7,910 nucleotides of DNA. Origin: Paracoccaceae bacterium (lineage in GTDB: Bacteria > Pseudomonadota > Alphaproteobacteria > Rhodobacterales > Rhodobacteraceae). This document shows, one piece after another, positions 1-5,506 of this stretch. Both the position numbers and the translations under genes were made by a program. The stretch lies in contig SLKW01000206.1 in assembly GCA_007134405.1 (NCBI GenBank), positions 1 through 7,910 of the forward strand, read 5' to 3'. Positions within the stretch are counted from its first letter, which is position 1, and every line of letters starts with the position of its first letter. Below the pieces are notes generated by a model. That model did not search any database. It was not told the origin of the DNA and saw nothing but the letters and a program-made list of their open reading frames with translations.

Positions 1-14
1 AGGGGCATCCCTAT

Positions 15-35
15 CGCCGCGGCCCGAGCGCGGCG
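15..35 (-). terminator. GC-rich hairpin after the CHAD gene (possible terminator)
   Basis: A perfect 7-bp inverted repeat, CGCCGCG (15-21) with CGCGGCG (29-35) around a 7-base loop, lies four bases past the CHAD stop codon. No T-run follows on the minus strand, so it could be a Rho-assisted terminator or an mRNA 3'-end stabiliser. GC-rich DNA also produces such stems by chance. Confidence 0.3.
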
Positions 36-38
36 CAG

Positions 39-953
39 TCACGCCCGCCAAAGCTGGAACCAGTCCCCCCAACGTCGGGTCAATGCGTCGGTCGGCTCGG
101 CGAAGAAACGCGCGCCGAGCGACAGCGAGTCCGCGGCCAGCGCGCGGCGACGTTTCAGAACCGCCTTGCGCAAACGTTCCAGCGCCGGGCTTTCGGCCAG
201 CGCGGGGTCGTCGGCGAGGGTGCCGAGCAGGACCTCGAGATCGTTGTGAAGGCCCAGCAACTCGCCAAGCGTGTCAGCCTGTGCCACGTGCGGTGCCATC
301 ATCTCCGGCCAGATCGGCTCGAGCAGGCGTGCTTGATACCAGTGCCGCTTGACCTGCTTGCGCCAAGCGTGCAGCGGTTCGCCCGGAAAGCCCTTGTCGT
401 CTAATGCCTTGCGCGCCTTTTTCAGGCCCTTGCGCGCCGTGGTCCAGGTAGCGGCCAGCCCCGGCTCGAGCGCGGCGAAGCCGTCGCCATCGATCCTCCA
501 GCTACGGGCACGCTTGCGAAAGCCTTCGAGCTCGGACCGGACCGAGTCGGCGGCCGCGTCCAGCGATGCCGCCTCGGCCGCTTCCTCGACCCGCGCGTCG
601 AGCGCGGCGCGCAGTGAGGACCGCGCGGATTTCGGCAGGTCGTCGGCAAGCCCGTCGAAGGTCTGGCGCATGACCTCGACATCGCGCAACCCGGCGATCT
701 GTCGGGCGGCATCGCGCAGCGCGATATCTTCGGCCTTGGCATGGGCAAAGACCGGGCGGATCAGGCGCAACAGGCCGCGCAGTTTCTTGGTGGATTTGCG
801 CACGCCATGCACGGCGTCGGGATCGTTCGCGAGGTCCGATTTCAGATGCTTGAGCGCGGTGCCGGCTTCGTTCTGCGCAATGCGCCGAATGCCTTTCTGG
901 ACACTGCGATCCTTGGTCGAGAACTTGAAACCCACGTCCGGCTCCGAAATCAC
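39..953 (-). CDS. CHAD domain-containing protein
   Basis: This 304-residue protein consists almost entirely of a CHAD domain (conserved histidine alpha-helical domain). The two CHAD halves are visible. The first has the hallmark VHGVRKSTKKLRGLLRLIRP around residues 48-67, with His49 and several Arg/Lys. The second has LHAWRKQVKRHWYQARLLEP around residues 194-213 (His195, His204), followed by LGELLGLHNDLEVL near residue 236. The family is known to bind inorganic polyphosphate through its basic helices; that role here is inferred from family. No CYTH phosphatase domain, signal peptide or membrane segment is seen, so it is a stand-alone cytoplasmic CHAD protein. The listed start is a GTG without a clear ribosome binding site. 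A second GTG at 935 (residue 7) has GGAG six bases before it and may be the true start, giving 298 residues. It lies 244 bases beyond the membrane-protein gene on the same strand, so co-transcription is uncertain. Confidence 0.87.
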   Translation of the reverse strand: MISEPDVGFKFSTKDRSVQKGIRRIAQNEAGTALKHLKSDLANDPDAVHGVRKSTKKLRGLLRLIRPVFAHAKAEDIALRDAARQIAGLRDVEVMRQTFDGLADDLPKSARSSLRAALDARVEEAAEAASLDAAADSVRSELEGFRKRARSWRIDGDGFAALEPGLAATWTTARKGLKKARKALDDKGFPGEPLHAWRKQVKRHWYQARLLEPIWPEMMAPHVAQADTLGELLGLHNDLEVLLGTLADDPALAESPALERLRKAVLKRRRALAADSLSLGARFFAEPTDALTRRWGDWFQLWRA

Positions 954-1197
954 AGATCGGTAGCTTCTGCACCGCGAACTGTGATGGTTTCACGACATCC
1001 CGCACATTTGGCCGCCGGGAAGACCACGGGTCTTGCAGGACCGGCGATTCAATCCTACCTCCACAGCAGGCGGGTTCTGCTCTTCGCGTGGAAGGCCCTT
1101 TTCCAGTGGCCGATAATCCTTTCCGAGGGAGCTGGCTCTGCCGGGGTTCTGGCCTCGGTATCTGGCGCCCACCTGAATGTTCAGGCTCTCGGGAAAA
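954..1197. other. Gene-free stretch between the CHAD and membrane-protein genes
   Basis: About 244 bases with no recognisable gene. Open frames exist on both strands, but their translations look like GC-rich noise. A 14-bp near-palindrome lies at its right end (1172-1185, listed separately), and a GANTC site (GATTC) lies at about 1048-1052. I see no tRNA, no terminator with a T-run and no clear promoter for the CHAD gene. Confidence 0.5.
1172..1185. repeat. Inverted repeat CCTGAA-TG-TTCAGG
   Basis: A perfect 6-bp inverted repeat with a 2-base centre, 12 bases downstream of the stop codon of the membrane-protein gene. The 2-base centre makes an RNA hairpin unlikely, so a binding site for a dimeric regulator is the more natural reading. 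No T-run follows on either strand. Confidence 0.3.
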
Positions 1198-1599
1198 TCA
1201 CGCCGACCACGGTCGCTGCGGGCCCGCCGCCTTCACCTTGACCGGGGCAGGGCGGCCGAAAAGCCGCGGCAGGCTCCATCCCAGCCGCGCAGGCTTGCCC
1301 CCGCTGCTGCCGCCATCCGACATCCGCATGATCGTGATCGCGAATTGCACGCCGGCGAAGACCACCCCATTGAAGAAGACCAGCAGAACCAGCGCGATCC
1401 AGCCACCCTGGGTGGCGAAGATCAGGCTGCGCAGCCGGGCCACGTCAAAGCCAAGCAGCAGACCCACGAAAGCCGCGGCCAGCACGAAACCGATCAGGCA
1501 TTGACGGATATAGACCCGCACCAGAAGGGGCAGGCGGCCAGGCTGGTCGTAGCCGTCTGCATCGACCTCGATCCGGGTGGCGTCGCGTTCCTGGGTCAT
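1198..1599 (-). CDS. Hypothetical two-helix membrane protein
   Basis: A 133-residue protein I cannot assign to a named family. It has a polar, acidic N-terminus (about residues 1-20) and two hydrophobic segments: about residues 33-51 (CLIGFVLAAAFVGLLLGF) and 66-90 (WIALVLLVFFNGVVFAGVQF). A basic, Pro/Gly-rich tail of about 40 residues follows, ending in WSA. The hairpin topology predicts both ends on the same side of the inner membrane, probably the cytoplasm given the Arg/Lys-rich tail. It reads in the same direction as mnmA, 110 bases downstream of it. It has its own -10-like element (1631-1638) and a purine-rich AGGGAAG stretch a few bases before the ATG. Its length and codon use look like a genuine gene. 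No catalytic motif is visible, so no function is proposed. Confidence 0.75.
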   Translation of the reverse strand: MTQERDATRIEVDADGYDQPGRLPLLVRVYIRQCLIGFVLAAAFVGLLLGFDVARLRSLIFATQGGWIALVLLVFFNGVVFAGVQFAITIMRMSDGGSSGGKPARLGWSLPRLFGRPAPVKVKAAGPQRPWSA

Positions 1600-1630
1600 G
1601 AAAGTCTTCCCTGAATCTGACTACAGCACG

Positions 1631-1638
1631 ATAATATA
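1631..1638 (-). promoter_or_regulatory. Candidate -10 element for the membrane-protein gene
   Basis: Read leftward this is TATATTAT, in an otherwise GC-rich gap, 32 bases before the gene start at 1599. It sits in the context TTTGCCTATATT, close to TTTCCTATATT in the mnmA promoter. No good -35 hexamer is seen at the expected spacing, so this is a partial promoter match. Confidence 0.35.
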
Positions 1639-1691
1639 GGCAAAGCGGGTCGCATTCACAGGTGCGAAGGTCGGGTCGCGTTGTCGCAGGG

Positions 1692-1709
1692 GCAGGCGGG
1701 CGCGCCTGC
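1692..1709 (-). terminator. Hairpin immediately after mnmA
   Basis: GCAGGCG (1692-1698) pairs perfectly with CGCCTGC (1703-1709) across a 4-base loop. The stem directly abuts the mnmA stop codon (1710-1712). There is no T-run on the minus strand, so it may be a weak or Rho-assisted terminator, or a processing/stability element between mnmA and the membrane-protein gene. Confidence 0.4.
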
Positions 1710-2849
1710 TCAATACCCGCGCCAGATCCAGCCGCCGCCGAAGACGCGGCTGCCGCCGGTTTCGTAGAACACGCAGGCCTGCCCGGGGCTGACCCCTTCC
1801 TCGGCGTTCAGCAGTTCGACATTGGCCGTGGTGGGGCCGGTCGGACGCACGATCGCCTCGCTCGGCATCCGGGTCGAGCGGATGCGCACCGAAAGCGGCC
1901 ATTCTGCGCGGGCATCGAACGCCATGTCGCCCAGCCAGTTGATCTCGCGCACCGGAACGATCCGGGTGCTCAGCGCCTCTTTCGGGCCGACGACGACGCG
2001 CCGCGCCTCAGGGTCGAGCCGCACGACATAGAGCGGGTCGGCAAGCCCGCCGATGCCCAGCCCCCGGCGCTGGCCGATCGTGTAGTGGATGACGCCGCGA
2101 TGCTGGCCCAGAACATTGCCGTCCATGTCCACGATCTCGCCTGGATCGGCGGCGCCGGGGCGCAGCTTTTCGATCACCGCGGCGTAGTTGCCATTCGGCA
2201 CGAAGCAGATGTCCTGGCTGTCGGGCTTGTCGGCAACCGAAAGCCCGTGGCGCGCGGCCAGCGCCCGCGTCTCGGCCTTCGAGCGCAGATGGCCCAGCGG
2301 GAAGCGCAGATAGTCGAGCTGCTCGCGTGTCGTCGAGAACAGGAAATAGGACTGGTCGCGCGCCGGGTCGGCGGCCATGTGCAATTCGGCCCCGTGATCG
2401 CCCATCTTGCGCTGGATGTAGTGACCCGTCGCCATGCAATCGGCGTCGAGGTCGCGCGCCGTCTCAAGAAGGTCGCGGAACTTCACCCGTTCGTTGCAGC
2501 GGATGCAGGGCACGGGCGTCGCGCCGGCCAGATAGGCGTCGGCGAATTCGTCGATCACGGCTTCGCGGAAGGTGTTTTCGTAATCCAGCACGTAATGCGG
2601 GAAACCCAGCGTCTCGGCCACGCGGCGGGCGTCGTGGATGTCGCGCCCGGCGCAGCAGGCGCCCTTTTTCGCCAGCGCCGCGCCGTGGTCGTAGAGTTGC
2701 AGCGTGATGCCGATGACATCGTAGCCCTCGCGCGCCAGTTCGGCGGCCACGACCGAGCTGTCCACGCCCCCCGACATCGCGACCAGAACGCGCGTCTCGG
2801 ACGGGGGCTTGGCAAAGCCGAGCGAATTGAGCGCCAGATCGCGCGCCAT
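1710..2849 (-). CDS. mnmA: tRNA-specific 2-thiouridylase MnmA
   Basis: MnmA adenylates and thiolates U34 of the Lys, Glu and Gln tRNAs, making the s2U part of the mnm5s2U wobble base; sulfur comes from a persulfide relay. The 379-residue protein has all expected parts. The ATP-binding PP-loop SGGVDSS is at 26-32. The first catalytic cysteine lies in [11 protein letters not shown] (Cys118, the second Cys of CIRC). The tRNA/ATP contact region TGHYIQ is at about 141-146, DQSYFL at 165-170, and the second catalytic cysteine in DSQDICFVP (Cys215). [10 protein letters not shown] and the C-terminal beta-barrel follow. Length is normal for the family. The ATG at 2849 has only a weak ribosome binding site, but the downstream sequence fits the family N-terminus. 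It is transcribed divergently from sciP and has its own promoter at 2880-2907. No defect is seen. Confidence 0.97.
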   Translation of the reverse strand: MARDLALNSLGFAKPPSETRVLVAMSGGVDSSVVAAELAREGYDVIGITLQLYDHGAALAKKGACCAGRDIHDARRVAETLGFPHYVLDYENTFREAVIDEFADAYLAGATPVPCIRCNERVKFRDLLETARDLDADCMATGHYIQRKMGDHGAELHMAADPARDQSYFLFSTTREQLDYLRFPLGHLRSKAETRALAARHGLSVADKPDSQDICFVPNGNYAAVIEKLRPGAADPGEIVDMDGNVLGQHRGVIHYTIGQRRGLGIGGLADPLYVVRLDPEARRVVVGPKEALSTRIVPVREINWLGDMAFDARAEWPLSVRIRSTRMPSEAIVRPTGPTTANVELLNAEEGVSPGQACVFYETGGSRVFGGGWIWRGY

Positions 2850-2879
2850 GATGACACCGGGGTTGCGGAAACTCGCGCG

Positions 2880-2907
2880 AATATAGGAAAATTCGAGACG
2901 TTCTCAA
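2880..2907 (-). promoter_or_regulatory. Sigma70-type promoter of mnmA
   Basis: Read leftward: TTGAGA (2907-2902), a 16-base spacer, then TATATT (2885-2880). Both hexamers match the consensus well (4/6 and 5/6). Transcription would start about 20-25 bases before the mnmA ATG. The spacer begins inside GAGACGTTCTC, a small dyad. This is the clearest housekeeping promoter in the window. Confidence 0.6.
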
Positions 2908-2926
2908 CCCCCAAGCGGCGTCGTCC

Positions 2927-2957
2927 TAAACCCGCCGTTAAACGTCAACCGGCAGCT
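2927..2957. promoter_or_regulatory. Possible degenerate CtrA-type sites upstream of sciP
   Basis: TAAA (2927-2930), seven bases, then TTAA (2938-2941) resembles the CtrA consensus TTAA-N7-TTAA with one half degenerate. A following AACCGGCAGCT (2947-2957) is identical to an 11-mer in the metZ/hydrolase gap. The element ends 30 bases before the sciP start, a plausible promoter position. No clear -10/-35 pair for sciP was found. Confidence 0.3.
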
Positions 2958-2986
2958 TTGTCGCCGGGATGACAATGGGGTGTGCC

Positions 2987-3265
2987 ATGTACCTGAGAAA
3001 GATCGACGGCCCGCGGGCCGTGAAGCTTCCGGACGGCTCGGTTCTGACCCGCGCGGACCTGCCACCGGAAAAGACACGGCGCTGGGTGGCGAGCCGAAAG
3101 GCCGTTGTGGTCAAGGCCGTGGAGTGCGGTCTGATCACCGAAAAGGAGGCGATGGAGCGCTATGCGCTGAGCGACGAGGAATTCGCCGCCTGGCGCCGCG
3201 CCGTCCACGAGCACGGACCTGATGCTTTAAAAGTCACAGCTCTACAAAGATATAGACAACCTTAG
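2987..3265 (+). CDS. sciP: CtrA inhibitor SciP (DUF1153 family)
   Basis: SciP is a small helix-turn-helix protein, known from Caulobacter, that represses CtrA-activated promoters by binding CtrA and/or DNA. The 92-residue product from MYLRKIDGPRAVKLPDGSVL onward matches the DUF1153 pattern. It has LPDGSVLTRADLPP near the N-terminus, the TRRWVASRKAVVVKAVECGLI helix, the ALSDEEFAAWRRAV helix, and the family ending LKVTALQRYRQ. The open frame extends upstream to an ATG at 2969, which would add six residues (MTMGCA) without improving the ribosome binding site. I chose 2987 because family members begin MYL. It lies 93 bases before ctrA on the same strand, making an antagonist-regulator pair. The last 15 or so codons and the following gap are notably AT-rich compared with the surroundings and may hold a ctrA promoter. 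Confidence 0.93.
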   Translation: MYLRKIDGPRAVKLPDGSVLTRADLPPEKTRRWVASRKAVVVKAVECGLITEKEAMERYALSDEEFAAWRRAVHEHGPDALKVTALQRYRQP

Positions 3266-3292
3266 GTAGAACATGTATGGATCAACCGCACG

Positions 3293-3307
3293 GTAACCGG
3301 GCATTAA
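3293..3307 (+). promoter_or_regulatory. CtrA box upstream of ctrA (likely autoregulation)
   Basis: GTAA (3293-3296), exactly seven bases, then TTAA (3304-3307): seven of the eight fixed positions of the CtrA consensus TTAA-N7-TTAA, and the common TAACC context is present. A further TTAATG half-like site lies at 3340-3345. The box ends 51 bases before the ctrA start. CtrA is known to control its own gene in Caulobacter; that it does so here is inference. Confidence 0.55.
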
Positions 3308-3346
3308 GGAACTTTCTTCAGGTTCGCCCAGATCAAAGGTTAATGC

Positions 3347-3350
3347 GGAG
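3347..3350 (+). promoter_or_regulatory. Ribosome binding site of ctrA
   Basis: GGAG eight bases before the ATG at 3359, which supports that start. Confidence 0.65.
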
Positions 3351-3358
3351 CCCGATCC

Positions 3359-4072
3359 ATGCGCATCTTGCTTGTCGAGGACGACCCGACCACGGCGCGC
3401 AGCATCGAACTGATGCTGACGCACGCGAATTTCAACGTCTACTGCACGGACATGGGCGAAGAGGCGGTGGAGCTGGGCAAGCTCTACGACTACGACCTGA
3501 TCCTGCTCGATCTCAATCTGCCCGACATGACCGGGCTCGAGGTGCTGCGCCAGATCCGGCTGGCGCGAATCGACACGCCGATCCTGATCCTGACGGGTGA
3601 GGACAGCACCGACAGCAAGCTCAAGGGCTTTGGGTCGGGCGCCGATGACTACCTGACGAAGCCCTTCCACCGCGACGAACTGGTGGCGCGTATCCACGCG
3701 ATCATCCGGCGCAGCCAGGGTCATGCGCAATCGATCATCCACACCGGCAAGATCGCGGTGAATCTGGACGCCAAGACGGTCGAAGCCGAGGGCGAGGCCG
3801 TGCATCTGACCGGCAAGGAATACCAGATGCTCGAACTCCTTTCGCTACGGAAGGGCACGACGCTGACCAAGGAGATGTTCCTCAACCACCTCTACGGCGG
3901 CATGGACGAGCCCGAGCTGAAGATCATCGACGTTTTCATCTGCAAATTGCGCAAGAAGCTCGCCGAAGCCACGGGCGGCGACAACTATATCGAAACGGTC
4001 TGGGGCCGCGGCTACGTGCTGCGCGATCCGGCTAGCGGGCAGGACAAGGCACCGCGCGCGATCAGCGCCTGA
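3359..4072 (+). CDS. ctrA: Cell-cycle response regulator CtrA
   Basis: An OmpR/PhoB-family response regulator of 237 residues that is clearly CtrA from end to end. The receiver domain (about 1-115) has the acidic pocket VEDDP (Asp8, Asp9), the phosphorylated Asp51 in [13 protein letters not shown], Thr79 and Lys101 (DDYLTKPF). The winged-helix domain (about 130-228) includes [25 protein letters not shown], the recognition helix [13 protein letters not shown] and the wing [10 protein letters not shown]. In Caulobacter CtrA controls replication and division; in Rhodobacterales it governs motility and, in several species, gene transfer agent production. Phosphate normally comes from the CckA-ChpT relay, which is not in this window. 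The C-terminus ends AISA rather than the Ala-Ala ClpXP tag known from Caulobacter. It is preceded by sciP and by a CtrA box, and converges with metZ. Confidence 0.98.
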   Translation: MRILLVEDDPTTARSIELMLTHANFNVYCTDMGEEAVELGKLYDYDLILLDLNLPDMTGLEVLRQIRLARIDTPILILTGEDSTDSKLKGFGSGADDYLTKPFHRDELVARIHAIIRRSQGHAQSIIHTGKIAVNLDAKTVEAEGEAVHLTGKEYQMLELLSLRKGTTLTKEMFLNHLYGGMDEPELKIIDVFICKLRKKLAEATGGDNYIETVWGRGYVLRDPASGQDKAPRAISA

Positions 4073-4098
4073 GGCGCACCATCCCCCAAAGGTTCAGC

Positions 4099-4127
4099 AA
4101 GGACGCGCGCCGCCGGTGCGCGTCCTT
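4099..4127. terminator. Bidirectional terminator between ctrA and metZ
   Basis: AAGGACGCGC (4099-4108) pairs perfectly over 10 bp with GCGCGTCCTT (4118-4127), with a 9-base loop. It is followed by TTTGCGTT on the plus strand and preceded by pyrimidine-poor sequence. It sits 26 bases after the ctrA stop and 13 bases beyond the metZ stop, in the 67-base convergent gap, so it can serve both genes. The T-run is short (TTT). Confidence 0.75.
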
Positions 4128-4139
4128 TGCGTTCGGCCC

Positions 4140-5342
4140 TCAGGCCGCGTCCAGCGCCTGCATCAGGTCGGCCAGCAGGTCATCGGCATCCTCCAGCCCG
4201 ACGCTCAGGCGCACCAGCCCCTCGGTGATGCCCAGTTGCGCCTTCTGCGCCGCGGGCAGGCGTTGATGCGTCGTCGTCGCCGGATGCGTCGCGATCGAGC
4301 GCGCATCGCCCAGATTGTTCGAGATCAGCACGATCTGCAGCGCGTTGAGAAACCGGAACGCCGCGTCCTTGCCGCCCTGCAGGTCCAGCGCCAGAATCGT
4401 TCCAGGGCCGTCCATTTGTGATTTTGAGACAGCATGTTGCGGGTGGCTCTTCAGGCCCGGAAAGAACAGCCGCGCCAGCTTCGGATGCCCCTCCAAAGCT
4501 TCGGCCAGGCGCTGCGCCGTGGCCGCCTGTGCGCGCACGCGCAACTCCATCGTCGTCAGCCCGTTGAGCAGGACCCAGGCGTTGAACGGACTCATCGCGC
4601 CGCCGGTATGCTTCATATAGGGCTCGATCGTGCCGCGGATGAACTCGCGCGTTCCCAGGATCACCCCGCCCAGGCAGCGGCCCTGGCCGTCGACATGCTT
4701 TGTCGCCGAGTAGATCACCACATCGGCGCCCAGCGACACCGCCCGTGAATAGACCGGGGTGACGAAGACATTGTCGACCACGACCAGCGCGCCCGCCTCG
4801 TGCGCCAGCGCCGCCACCGCCGCCAGGTCGATTACCTCGAGCGTGGGGTTCGACACGCTTTCCAGGAAGACGGCCTTCGTGCCGGGGCGGATCGCCGCGC
4901 GCCACTGCTCCGGATCCGTGCCGTCGACGAAGCTGACCGCGACCCCGAAGCGCGTCAGCACCTCTTCCAGCACGTAGAGGCACGACCCGAAGAGTGCGCG
5001 CGCCGCGACCACATGGTCGCCCGCGCGGGTCATCGCCATCAGCGCGCCGGAGACCGCCGCCATGCCGCTTGCCGTCGCGAACCCGTCCTCGGTCCCTTCC
5101 AGCGCCGCCATCCGGTCCTCGAAGGCCGCAACGGTGGGGTTGCCGTAGCGGGCGTAGATGAACTCGTCGCGGCCGGCCTCGACAAAGCGCGCCTCGGCGG
5201 CCTCGGCGCTGGAATAGACGAAGCCCTGGGTCAGGTGGATCGCCTCGGCGACCTCGCCATACTGGCTGCGGCGGGCGCCGGCATGGACGGCCTGCGTCCG
5301 CGGCGCCCAGCTTCCGCCGCCCGGTCGGTCGGTCCTGCGCAT
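4140..5342 (-). CDS. metZ: O-succinylhomoserine sulfhydrylase (PLP-dependent)
   Basis: MetZ makes homocysteine directly from O-succinylhomoserine and sulfide in methionine synthesis. The 400-residue protein is a Cys/Met-metabolism PLP enzyme. It has YARYGNPT (63-70, phosphate contact from the partner subunit), ASGMAA (101-106, cofactor phosphate), the Asp190 that pairs with the PLP ring nitrogen in VVVDN, and the Schiff-base Lys215 in YSATKHVDGQGRCLGG. The DGQGR-LGG sequence and the length favour MetZ over MetB, MetC or the longer MetY, though substrate choice cannot be proven from sequence. The frame is open to an ATG at 5375 (411 residues). I chose 5342 because AAGGAG lies nine bases before it, while 5375 lacks a ribosome binding site. 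It is convergent with ctrA and divergent from the hydrolase gene. The loop around 4420-4440 is less GC-rich than the rest but in frame. Confidence 0.93.
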   Translation of the reverse strand: MRRTDRPGGGSWAPRTQAVHAGARRSQYGEVAEAIHLTQGFVYSSAEAAEARFVEAGRDEFIYARYGNPTVAAFEDRMAALEGTEDGFATASGMAAVSGALMAMTRAGDHVVAARALFGSCLYVLEEVLTRFGVAVSFVDGTDPEQWRAAIRPGTKAVFLESVSNPTLEVIDLAAVAALAHEAGALVVVDNVFVTPVYSRAVSLGADVVIYSATKHVDGQGRCLGGVILGTREFIRGTIEPYMKHTGGAMSPFNAWVLLNGLTTMELRVRAQAATAQRLAEALEGHPKLARLFFPGLKSHPQHAVSKSQMDGPGTILALDLQGGKDAAFRFLNALQIVLISNNLGDARSIATHPATTTHQRLPAAQKAQLGITEGLVRLSVGLEDADDLLADLMQALDAA

Positions 5343-5350
5343 CGTTCCGC

Positions 5351-5356
5351 TCTCCT
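5351..5356 (-). promoter_or_regulatory. Ribosome binding site that sets the metZ start
   Basis: Read leftward this is AAGGAG (CTCCTT at 5352-5357 on the plus strand, within one base), with about nine bases to the ATG at 5342. It is inside the longer 411-residue reading and argues for the shorter protein. Confidence 0.6.
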
Positions 5357-5437
5357 TGTGGACCCGCGCGGCCATGCGCAGACCTGCCGCGCCTTAGCCG
5401 CTTGTGCCGAAAGCGTCAATCAGCGCCAAACGCTGGC

Positions 5438-5452
5438 GTAACCGGCAGCTAA
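5438..5452. promoter_or_regulatory. Degenerate CtrA-box-like site in the metZ/hydrolase gap
   Basis: GTAA (5438-5441), seven bases, then CTAA (5449-5452): six of eight positions of TTAA-N7-TTAA. It is similar base by base to the box before ctrA (both begin GTAACCGG). It lies 55 bases before the hydrolase start and 96 bases before the metZ start, so it could serve either gene. Confidence 0.35.
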
Positions 5453-5455
5453 CGC

Positions 5456-5472
5456 CCTTTGAGTCACAAAGG
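5456..5472. promoter_or_regulatory. Inverted repeat CCTTTG-N5-CAAAGG containing a GANTC site
   Basis: A perfect 6-bp inverted repeat around AGTCA. It includes GAGTC (5461-5465), a recognition site for the alphaproteobacterial cell-cycle methylase CcrM. It overlaps a possible -35 (TTGAGT, 5459-5464), which is followed 16 bases later by a weak -10-like TACCTT (5481-5486). It has the form of an operator for the rightward hydrolase-GST pair. The promoter call itself is weak. Confidence 0.4.
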
Positions 5473-5506
5473 ATGAACGCTACCTTTATTGTCGGAGTGA
5501 ACCCTC

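Noticed and set aside
1040..1075. tRNA T-arm-like sequence (GATTCAATCC)
   Set aside because: The flanking bases do not form the 5-bp T-stem, and no matching acceptor, D or anticodon arms were found on either strand.
1662..2972. A 436-codon open frame opposite mnmA
   Set aside because: It is antisense to a full-length, motif-complete mnmA. Long antisense frames are expected in GC-rich DNA, and the translation (rich in Arg, Ala, His, Gly) resembles no family.
4410..4445. Locally AT-richer patch inside metZ, as a possible insertion or internal promoter
   Set aside because: It is in frame, encodes a variable surface loop (HAVSKSQMDG) at a place where family members also vary, and has no flanking repeats.
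5323..5334. Tandem GGTC repeat (three copies)
   Set aside because: It is short, in the variable N-terminus of metZ, and not a multiple of three per unit. It is likely chance in GC-rich coding sequence.
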